Origin: Arion vulgaris
Lineage: Eukaryota; Mollusca; Gastropoda; Stylommatophora; Arionidae
NCBI GenBank assembly: GCA_020796225.1
Contig: CM036762.1
Coordinates: forward strand, 16,730,786 to 16,794,785
Length of the DNA: 64,000 nucleotides
Direction of reading: 5' to 3'
Part shown: in pieces, positions 25,601 through 37,800 of the stretch
How the letters are laid out: each line of letters starts with the position of its first letter
Numbering within the stretch: the first letter of the stretch is position 1
The notes under the pieces: generated by a model
Database searches by the model: none
Seen by the model: the letters and a program-made list of their open reading frames with translations, nothing else
Told to the model about the DNA's origin: nothing
Position numbers and translations under genes: made by a program

Positions 25601-28600
25601 GCACCCACCTACTGGGTTTCCCAATACGGTTCAATTGCTCTCCAGAGAAATGGCCCCTGTCAAGAGTATTGCGTAAAGCGTGAACTCTGCAGCTCCAATA
25701 ACCATTCTAGGGATCTCTGGAAAAATTCCTTGTGAACCAGATAACACAGCCTGAATTTGAACCCTTGACATTCAGAATGCAAGGTAAACTGATTAGCTAC
25801 TTTTAAATTTTTAAATTATCTCCATAGTTTCTGCGTAACTCCTCTACTGTAGGACACTTTCAGCTTGTTGAAAATGGTCAAACAGGTGTCCTATGTTAAC
25901 ATATAGTCTATTCAGTTTTAGAAGTATAATTTTGATGCTAATTAAATATATCTTTTTTTAAAAAATCATTAACGTTTATCAGGGGCTGAGAGGTAGTTGC
26001 AGTGTAACCCTCAAAAAAGCATCTTAAACCTGTTATTCTATCAAGTTTAAATAGAATTAGAAATGATATGCTAATTTTATATCTCTTTTAAAAAATGCCA
26101 ACATTTACTGGGGGCCCTAGAGAAGCTGCAGTGTGAATGCCCTTAACCTTTAAATCTGCAATTCTATTCTTCTTCTTCTTCGAACGCTCCATATCGACCA
26201 CTTATTAAACCACTCTTTGTGATTTATATGTGATCTGAACCTAAGAGCGATTGTACGTTGTGTCAGTTATGCACCTACAAGTAGGCCAGCACATCCGATT
26301 TTGACGATGCTTTTTATTTACTAGGGATTTAAAGAGTTTTAAAGCCGAAGGATTGACTTCATTGCACCAGTTTTACCCCATATGGCTTGGTCACTCTCCG
26401 CAGAAATGGCACGCCACCTGCCGAGAGTATTGCACAAAGCAGGAACTCCGTAGCTCCAGCAACAAATCTAGGGGTCTCTGGAAAAAACTGCACTCGTGAA
26501 CAGAAAAGCGCAGTTTGGATTCAAACCCACAACCTTCGACTCACAAAGCAAAGGGTGTAACCACTTAGCCACCCATTTACTACGGTAGCTTCCCTAGGCT
26601 CTTACCTCAGTCACTTCTTACAACATGCCTTGTAGGTCGCAGTGTTAATATTCTTTTCCCCACTTCTTGGACCCAGAAACACACAGAGCAATTCTATTCA
26701 GGATTTAGAAGAAGTAGAAATAAGATACTAATTAAATATTTCTTTTAAAAAAACGTACTAACATTGAAGTAGGGCCAATGTACCCCAGAAAAGTTGAGTT
26801 TTCACACCCATCACCTGCTTAATCTGATCCTAGAGTTTAGGATGCTTTGCTATTAAAATTAGGATGCACTGGCGAGCAATGCTGCAATCGAGAATGGGCT
26901 TTCTATGAACAAAAGTAACATCATCAGTGCTCTCAAAGAAAATATACAATCTGAAGATTTTAATGAAGATAAAGGGTATTTTCTATCACAGTTGCGCACC
27001 GCCTGTCCAGCGTGTTCGTAGCGCGTTGGACTACTGGTGACAAATCCTCTGTGAGTGCGGGTTCAATTCTGCGGACTTGCAGAAAAGCCACAGGTTCTCC
27101 AGATTTATAGTGTTCGTGGCACTGAACCGAAGGGTTACAATGTCCATGACACCGAGCCGAAGAACTTTCAGCTCAAGTGCTTCTGGATCGAAAAATCACA
27201 GTTGCCCAAGTTGTGCATACCGATAAGTGTAGCAAGACTGGAAAACCATGAGAGAAACCCAAGTAGATACATCAACCAGCATAGAACGAGAGTTATGAGT
27301 ATAAACACATGGAAATACATGTTTAGGAGGAGATAGCAGCAATTATGGATATGTCCGATGAAGATGATCCTCAAATTAACAACGCTATTAACATATCTTT
27401 TAATATCTTCTTGCATACCAGAGTATTGATATCTACTAATATTACAGGAATGTCAAAGAGCTCACTCATAGACAACTTCTCCATATTCCCATCCATCAAG
27501 ATCTTTGCATTCTGTTGGTGGGCTTGAAATATTTTCCCTGGCAAGTAATTCTGTAAATGCATGACCTATGACCTCGACAGCATCTTTGATATGGTTGACT
27601 TCATTAGTTCCATTCACTAGATGCAATCCTAGAAAACCTGGAAGTAAACAATAAATGAGCTAAAGAAATCAAAATAGAAAATTGGTAAGAGTTAGTGTCA
27701 CTGTTCTTGGATGTCACTCCCATTGGTGCTCAGTTCATTTCAACCAGCTATAAGTGGCATAATCATTACGTCAACTGCTAGATTGCAAGAAGAGCTTGGA
27801 TTGAAGTGACCAGAAAAGAGCAGCATCTTCTTCGAATGCTCCACATCGACTATTTGTTAACCATTCGGTGTGATTTGTATGTGATCTGAGCCTAAGAGTG
27901 ATTGTACGTTGTGCCAGTTATGTGCCTACAAGAAGGCGATCACATCTGATTTCTGCGATGCTTTTTATTTACTAGGGTAGCTTCTCTAGGTCCTACATCA
28001 GTCGTCTTTTACGACATGCCTTCTAGGTCACAGTGGTACTATTCTTTGTTTCCTTGCGGCCCCGGCACCACATGGGTGAACAGGATTGGTGAGCAGGCTC
28101 ATCAATCAATATCAAACTGGTATGGTTAGTTGCTGGAAGGTGTTGGAGATATTGTGAACAAGATTGGAGCCCTTATGGACATATCCGGAACTCCCCAATA
28201 CTTTACTCCCAATAAGTATCTCTGGGATTGGTTAAATACACCACTTTTAAAAAAAACCTTTTATTGCAGCAGGCTACAATTTAGTTTTAAAATCCTTTCA
28301 GGGTCGCAGATAGCAAATTTAGTAACATACTGTGCTAGTAACTACATGATGTAGAAACTCTAAGGTTTCTGGCCCAGTTAAGGCAAAAAAGTTACTCGGT
28401 GCCATGACTATGCCTGAGTTTATAGCGGAGGAAGAAAAAATAATCCTTTTTTAGTCAAGGATATGATTTAGTTTCCAAAATCCTTTAATTCGTCTTTCTT
28501 TTCTTTCTTTTGTACTTCTCTGCTTTCTTGCCATTAGGCGTAGCAGGTTTAACTGATGATCGGTTTCCAAGATAGTGCACGTTCAGTCGCTTGATACACT

Positions 28601-31600
28601 GTGGTATTGTGGAGTTTTAAGATGTCTGTAACTCCATCAACCCATCTTTTTCTTGGTCTGCCCCTTCCTCTTGATGATTTCAGTTTCAGGTTACATGCTC
28701 TTGCAACTGGTGTATTCAGGTTCATTCTCACCAAGTGGCGAAACCATTTGAGTCTCTGTTTTTCAATGAATCTAATAACAGGTGTTGTTCCGACTGTTCT
28801 AGTTTCCTCATTTCTTATATGGTCTCTTCTTTTATTTACTGCTTTTCTCAAGCATCTTATTGCACTGGTGGTAATTTCCCCTTGTTCTTTTGTCAGTGCC
28901 CATGTTTGACACTAGTATCACAGTGTTGGTATGAAGATTGCATTTATAATCTGTCTTTTAGTCTTTACGGAATTGCGGGTGTTTCAAGATTAAGGTAAAT
29001 TGGTATGTAATGTTGCTGGCTTGCTGGATTCTAGTTTTTATCTCTCTGTCCAGTCTACTATCAAATGTGAAGGTACTTCATTGTTCTAGGATATAATTCA
29101 GTTTTTAAAACAGCAGGAAAAAGCACATATATCATATCTTTGTGTATCATGTTCTTTGCAGAAAGTCACTCTTATCACAACCAGCCTAAATGACTCTAGA
29201 TCTCTAGCTAATACTTCGATCTCATCCATCTTCATGTTAAAGGTTTCATTAACTCTCTCCACGCCAATCTCCGTACACTGTACCATTGGAGTTGTTTCCC
29301 TTAGAAGAAGGCTTTCTAGTTTTACTTCTACATTTTAACCTTGTTATTCTAATAGGCTGTCTAGTTTCCTTAAAATTAGTATATAATAATATATATATAT
29401 ATATATATATATATCTGTTGGGGGAGACTGAGCACCTATGGGTCTGCCCAGAGTGCAATGACGTCAGTTTAGTAACCAATACAAGTAACCATATATATAT
29501 ATACATACATACATATATATGTTTGTTTGTTTTTTAATTGATGAGTAATTATAATTTTTTTAATTGCTTTTTTGCCTCCTAGAATTAATTGTGTAAAACA
29601 CAGGAAATAACTGCATACGAAAGAGTTAATGTCCCGAAACCGCTGTTAACCCTGCCTCATATTTCGAGAACCATGACCTTCTTTACTGATCTCTTGAAAC
29701 TACTGAGACCTTGAGTGTGATCCAGATATTTCAGTTTCCTAGAAATAATATTGTTTATGAGCCAATGCTTCTGGATGTTAAGTATGTTATATGCAATACA
29801 AATGTCTTCATTGTGAAAAATATGTTATTATAGTTCCGACTTCACTGATAATATATGTGGAATTTGTGAATTGTGGTAGTGCTAAATGATTTCTCTCTCT
29901 CACGATCACTGCCCAGACCGATATACCAGATTTCCCCTTAAATTCTATTCATGTGAAAATCTGATTCATGCAGCCTTAGCATTGGTGTGTTTACGTCACA
30001 TCTTTAACTCCATTTGGAGCTCTGGTGCTTATCCTTCGCGATGTGTCCGGTTTCAGCCAGTGTTTACTTGGTTCGCTCTCCATTCTCTAGCCATCTAGTG
30101 TTTTTTACGGTGTGGGGTAGCTATCCCCATGCCCAACCTCCTTAGTCGCCTCTTACGACATGCATGGCAGGTAACAGTGGTTCTATTCTTTACACTCCAA
30201 TTTGACCGTGTGCCCAGCGTGTTCGTAGCGAGTTGGACTACGGGTGACTAGTCCTCTGTAAGTGCGGGTTCAACTCCGCGGACTGGCAAAAAAGCTACAG
30301 GTTCCCAGATTTACGGTGTTCGTGGCACCGAGCCGAAGGGTTACGATGTCCAAGACACCGAACCGAAGAGCTTTCAGCTCAAGTGCTTCTGGATCGGAAA
30401 ACCAAAAACCCAATTTGGGCCCGGTAACCACTCGGGTGGCTAAATGATTTGAAGAGACTGTAACAATCATTGATCAAATAAGGACAGCTCACCCACAGGA
30501 ATATTAAAGGCATTAAGTGCATGTTCAGAGACAATCCATGCCCAGTCTTCTCCTGTCATATGCAGATTTTCAGCATCACGAAACATGATTTCTGCATCTT
30601 CAGTTCTGCAAGTTTGTATATAAATATATATATATATATATCAAAATGTTGAGTTCATATAGCAGAGAACATCAAAATTTCATGATAATGAAAGACAATA
30701 ATTTAATAACATCTTAACATCAGGAAACAAATATGAAAATATGAAGTCAGGTAGTTTGACAGATGTCCTGATAAGCAAACTATGTTATGTGTACAGAAAA
30801 GCTGCATTTTTCGATTCAGCCCATACAATTTTGTCCTGTGCTTTATTTTTCAAGTTCGTTTCATTTTTCTTCTGCATTTGCCAGTTATGAATTCGTGCGT
30901 AGTCATGACGAATGGCGCTGCTTACTGACTTTTGCGTAAAGGCCTGCTTTCCTTATTATCAGTGTTCCCCACCATACATACCTCTGATTTTAGAGGTAAC
31001 ACTTGGTCATTTCATTATGGCAGATTAGATACAAATTAAATTTTAATTTTTAGTATCTCAATTTAACCTCTGCCCTGCCCGAGTGGTTACCGGGCCCAAA
31101 TTTGGGGTGTAAAGAATAGAACCACTGTTACCTGCCATGCATGTCGTAAGAGGTGACTAAGGAGGTTTGGCTGAAATCGGATGTATGCGTCCTAAACGCG
31201 CAGAAGTCTATGTGTTTAGGGGCCTACCAAACCAATGTGCAACGTATACACGTTCTTGGCAAAGATCAAACATATCACAAAGAGTGATTAAAATTGGTCG
31301 TAAAGAACAAACGCAAAGAAGAAGAAGGAGATAACCTCTACCCTAGGACGAGCCCAAATTGATGTTTACTAACAGACTTGTCAGTATGTCTACTGAGGGA
31401 AGTTCAGAAAATAGTGAGCGTCTACTACAGTCAACCATCAGGGCAGATTTAGCTATGCTAGTAAGTCTATAAGATAGAGAAGATGGAAATATGTTGAACA
31501 TACCTTAAGCAGAAATTATCAAAGAATAACAAAGCAAGCATTGAAGTGGGAGCCAAAGGGTTCCCAAAAAAAGAGATGGTGCCCTAGGAAAACCCTGAAA

Positions 31601-31765
31601 CAAACTTTACATAGGGCGCCCTATGGAAACCCTGAAACAAGCTTTACTGAGAGAGGCAAAAAGTACCAAACTCAATCCCATAGAAGAGATTGAGCAAGTT
31701 GCCCAAAACAGAGTGGTATGGAGAAATTACTTTTAGACCCTATATAACGTATAACCGTATGAGAG

Positions 31766-31821
<56 letters not shown>

Positions 31822-34800
31822 TATTATAGGTAAATATTATTGTCTATCTAACTGGTAATTTTGCTCATTGGACATTGAATAAAGATATGATAACACAGTT
31901 GCATTTTACTTTCCATCCCACTTGGTCTTCATCCTTTTCAAATCCAGCAGAGCTTTGGCCTAGTTCTCATTTTTCTTCTTCTAATTTGTTTTTTAACAAA
32001 GACAGATGAAGCAGTATCTCTGACAAAGACAGATGAAGCAGTATCTCTGAAGTCAGAAGGGATAGCCTATAATAGCCTAAGAGCGATTGTACACTGTGCC
32101 AGTTATGCGTCTTCCGATTTCTGCAACACTTTTTATTTACCAGGGTAGCTTCCCTAGGCCCCTACCTCCATAACCTCTTACGACATGCCTTATAGGTCAC
32201 AGTGTTACTATTCTTTGCTCCCCTTTTGAGCCCCGACAACATACATGCGGTTTTATCAGTTCTAAACCTCTCATTACATGCTCATTAATCTCTTTGAGCT
32301 AAACAACCATTGTCATTTTAGTAGTCCATAAGATTCTTAGCATTCTCCTGTTAATTTAAACTTCATCTCTGTGACCTCCAGAGATTTTGCTATATGTTTA
32401 CGTATTGTCCATGTTTTTAATCCATATGTTAGTAGTGGACTTGTTGCATATAATGCCTATCAATTTCTAAAATGCTAGTTTTTTGCATGGTCTATTTTAT
32501 TTATTTCTGATCTGTATCTACCATCTGTTGTTATAAGAATTGCAAGGTATTTAAATTGATGGGATTGTCTTAGCTTCATTCCATTTACTTTGATGGTGCA
32601 TTTTGATGGAATCTTGTTTTTTTTAAAAAGATCTACGTCATCTTGCTATTCAGATGTAGACCTTTGTTGTCTGAATCCTAGCAGAACTGTCCAGCTTGGT
32701 AGAACCTGCACAGAAAGAGTAAAACTTCACCTGGCATATCTGTGGTTAGAATACTCATGCTATCAAGCTACAACAGTATACAGACACCAGTGATAGTTGC
32801 AATCGTTTTCTATGAGCAAAGGTTATTTCCATTCTTATAATAATAATAATAGCTGTCCATTGCAAGCGCTGATAATAATAGCAATCAATTGCAAGCGATG
32901 ATAACAACAGTCTCAGTCGTGTGTTGCAGTACCTCTCAGGTGTGTGTGGAGGTGACTGTAAAGTCCAATCCTTGCCTTGAACACAATCCCACCACAGGTG
33001 GGGCATACATGATCGAGGTTATACATGTGAGTGTCAAGCGTTTTGTCTTTTCGAGCAGATCACTTTCTCTGTATCTCAACAGTATGACAATTCTCAGTTA
33101 TGCAAGTTCCTCTTGCGTTGTTACAGAGCCACTATAGATGTGCTTTGTTAATTAACCTCAGATGAAAAGAGAAACAAATATTTCACTTGATGGCTAATAG
33201 CAAAAGTTAAAATCACTTACGATGCACGGGGGACTGCCTAGAGTAGTTGATAGTAGCTCAACCTGCTAGCTATGAGACGCCTCATAGCTCGGGTTCGAAT
33301 CTACTGTCCGGCATTTGTTCGAGTCCCTGGTCTTACTCAGGACGATAACGTGAGTACCTCTGAAGTCGGAGAAAATCTGCCTGTATGGCGAGGAATACTA
33401 ATTACGAGTACATTGAGCACACGGCTGCCAGTGTAAAGTAATTTACAATGTGCACGCTGCTGCCATTGTAAGAAATTGGAAAAACGGATTTTCACGCAAA
33501 AATCAGTTTCAGAGATGAAACTTCGTCTGAGTTGAAAGCGACGAAAAAAAAAAAAAAAAAAAAAAAACTTACGATGCAGTAAACAATATAATTCTTGATG
33601 TGCACAATAGGATAGTCTCTAAGATGTTTGTATATTTCTTTTCCCCTGGTGCATATTTGACTGATGGCTCAATCTGTTGACATCAAGAAAAAGAACATAT
33701 TGCACATGAATGTCTATAATGAAGCAAAATATGCAGAGCTGTGGGTTCGAATTCGGACCGTGCTGTTCTGTTTGCGATTGCATGTTGTTCAGAGACTCCT
33801 AGGATTATTGCGGAACTATGGATTATGTGTTTTGTGCAATACTCTCTGCCATTTCAGGCGAGAGGGACCGAGCCATATGGCGTCAATCTCTTGGCTTTAG
33901 AGAATTAGAAAGCATTTTATAAGATATTTGTGTTTTGTTTAGTGAGTGTTTGCGTTAGTTCGTTCTTATCTTCCAAGTTCACCACTCTTTGTGATCTGTG
34001 TGTTTTGTGCTGGGAATGTGAGTTCATTGTGCACCCATTAGTCCCCTACAGCATGTAGGACAGACAACATCCAAATTTCATTCAAAGTGTATGCATATTA
34101 TGTAAAAGGCACAAATTTGTATAGACGGGTAGCTATATGATTTTGCAAGCAAAAAAATATACTTTAAAGTACCACATCTGGAGTTATACTGTAGCATGGT
34201 ATCAGATCTGACTCATACCAACATTATCAGTTATAACATCCACTGATCTCTTCCTCAATCTATAGTCAAACACAAAGAAGAAGAAGACAGGAAAGAGTAA
34301 GACATTATCAAAGACTGAGACTTCCTAATTACTTACTCTGATACCATGCTCTTCTGCCAATGTTTGGAACCGACTTAGAATAGATCTCCCTTCTTCATCT
34401 GCGCTGTAAAGAAATATGACTCTATGCCAAGTCAGATTCACTACCAGTTGCACCCAAACATCTGCCTGGTGGGAATATGGAGGAACAGTCCGCAGAAACA
34501 TTTTGTGGACATTCTGTGAATAGAAGTCTATTTCATAACATACACTTTAACATGATGAGATCACATTTGTCTTCATCACTATCAAATAGCTTGTCCTGAG
34601 CAGAACTTTGTCACCCCAACAGTCTTCCGGAATTTCTCTCTCTCATAGACCAGATGCCCTGCCTCTGCATCCGTCATGTTCAAACCATCAGTTACATCCT
34701 GAATCCATTTTCTATGTGGTTTTCTTCTTCTTCTCATTGCTGGTATGCCTCCTTCCATGATGGTCTTCTCCAGCTCTTCATGTCTTTTATATGTCCAAAA

Positions 34801-37800
34801 TATCTCAATTTTTTCATTCTAATTTGTAGCATCAGCCAGTTTTCTTTGATTTTGAGTTCTTTCTGTATAGATCTATTTGTTCTTTTCTCTGTCCATGATA
34901 TACGGAGGACTCTTCTGTAACACTTATATTTCTCGTCTTACTGATTAGAAATATCATGATTCTTATAGAATGTAACAGAATATATTTCCACATATAATAT
35001 ACGTTGAGAAACATTTTTCTTGTTAGAGACAAGCGCATGGAACGAATTAGCGTAATGCGTAAGCATTTGATTATCGACTCAGACTCAAGGGGTTTGTGGG
35101 TTAAATTCCCACACTCAACATTACACAAGCGAGGAAAGGCATTGGCCCACCTACCTCCTATACAGTAAGGCTGAATTATAATTATTATAAATGTGAAATG
35201 ACCGGTACTTCATATCCTAAAGTTTGAAAAAACTACACATATTTAAAAAAAATGCATTTGAGACAAGCTACTAAAGTTTATAAATAACAAATCAAACAAT
35301 AGGATAAGGATGATCATATTTTATATATATGACAGTCGATTTGGTTAAATTATATTCTGGACTGTGTAGTGTGTTGATTCCCAAACTTTTTTGACCCACT
35401 GCCCACTTTGCACAACAGAAACTTTGTAACACCCCCTTCACATTATAACAGTTTGCCAACGCACCCCCACATATATATATATGCTCTATTTTGTCTTTGA
35501 CATAGAAAATTGTTATATATTTTTGTAATACATGGTCAATTTTCAAATGATTATATGCATGAAATAGAAAATTGATGAAAAAATGGAACCTGTAAGACGG
35601 GCATAAGATGAATCAAAATGCAAAATTCAAAGTTTAAATGATTATTCAATCGCAAAAATAGTTTATTTTTAAATATTTATTATTAATTTCTTCTTTAATG
35701 AGCCACAACCCATAATCGCCTGAACACCCCCCAAATTCTTCTGAACCCACTATCACCCCCTAGAACGCTTCAGCGCCCACTTTGGGAAATGCTGGTGTAG
35801 TGTAATAGAGAGTTGTCTACGCTGTATCTCACGTCCACCTGAGTATCACTAGGTGAGACAGAGTGCATGACTAACTGCCTTGAAGAGAATTGCCAGTAGA
35901 GGAATACTGGTGGGTATTATTATTATATTCCTCTTATAATGTTATTCATTACATAGAGCCTACAAGCAATTTCCCCATACTGTTCTATCCTGAACAACAC
36001 GTTCAATCTCTTCTATGAAACCGTCTCTGACATTTCTTGCCTCTCTCAGTAAAGTTTGTTACAGGGTTTCCCTAGGACATCCTTTCTTCCTTGAACCCTT
36101 GGTCTCACACTTCAATGCCTACTTTTGTTATTCTTTGATCTATTCTTCTTAGTGGGAGTCACACAACGGTATGTGAATGTTTCAGTGACATTGTCATAAG
36201 GATGTAAAATCTTTCCTACTTTTGCTGGTCCAAAACATAAAATAGTCAGAGACTGGGACAAATGGCAAGCGACTGTTGAGGTACTATGTTCCAGGAAGAG
36301 CAAAGAGGAATAAGTAAATAAAAAGCATAGATCAAATGTACAGCCAGCTATATCATAAGGCAGACAAGTTTAATAGAAAAATCAACATGGTCTGACTTTT
36401 ACATATGTTTGATAGAAAATTGGATACTTGATTGCAATTTTACATGAGTCCAATGTTACCTATTGATGAAAAGTATTAAACATACTCAATGTTAAATTTA
36501 ATTTGTGACATAATATAACTTTGTTGTCGCATGCTGTGCTATTTTTAAAATGAATTTATCTAAATCTAGCAATACTGGTATGCAAGGGTTACGGGAGGGA
36601 TGATTTTCAATAATTATTACTTCAGTGTGCATGTCTTATACTAGAGTTGGCTTCAATCAAATGCTACATGTTGCAACAAGAAATGGTAGCCTCTAGACTT
36701 GCATATATTTTGTCTGTACATTGCTATTGTTTATGTTACCATCAAAAAGTTAATAAAAAGCCAGCAATGGCGAAACATGTAAAATCAAAGTACTGTAGTT
36801 TTACAAAGTACAAAAACAACACACAGCAACATTTCAACTAAAAGGTCTTTGTCAAGCAAAGGATACAACAGAGCAAAGAAATTCCTATACGGCAGACATA
36901 ACATTTACAGTCAGAAAATTTGAATCATCTCTGTGTATTGTTTTTGTACTTTATAAAACTACAGCCCTTTGCTTTTACGTGTTTTGCCATTGCAACATAG
37001 TTTTACTGCAGTTTTCCCCTATATCAATAATACTATGCCAGCATATTAACAAATCTACTAATAAAATTATAAAGTTGTAATCAAATCATGTCTACAGGTT
37101 TTTGCATTATTTTAATTAATTGTCTACATATTTAAAATGTGTTAGTGATTTTGTATCTGTCGTGTCCACTGATTCCGTTCTACAACTCATGTTTTCAATT
37201 TTTAAAAAAGCATCCTAAAATATTATCTCTTGTTATAAAAAACTTTCCAACTTTTCCTGCATAAAAATATACTTTTTCTAACAAAACAGTCACATTAAAA
37301 ATAACTTTAAAAAAAGTGAAACTGGACCAAACTGACCACATCTGAGAATTCAGAGTCCCTTGCAGATATTCCCACCACAGGTATGTTGTAGTAACTACAG
37401 GTGTACGACACAGAAATAGGTGAGCGATCTGTAGAATTTGGATGTGATGCCACCACAGCAAACACATTCTGAGCTAGCAATTTATCGCAGATATCCAGAG
37501 CTGATCGAATTGGGTTACTGTCCATCAGAATAGAAGTGGAGTTGAAAAATATACGTGTGTAAGCAAAATTCCGGTTAAGAGCTCTAACAGCCTGCTTGAA
37601 TTCATACTCTATCTTTTCTGAGTTCAGTGATGCACCAATGGTGATGACCTAAAAATAATTGAGGGAATAACAAATTAATTGATAAATATTTACAAAGGTA
37701 ATATGGAAAAGTACAGAAATAATGTTATGTTATTGAACCGACGTCATGGTACATTGAGCATTCCCATGTGTGCTCCGTCCTCCGCTGCAGCAGCCATCCT

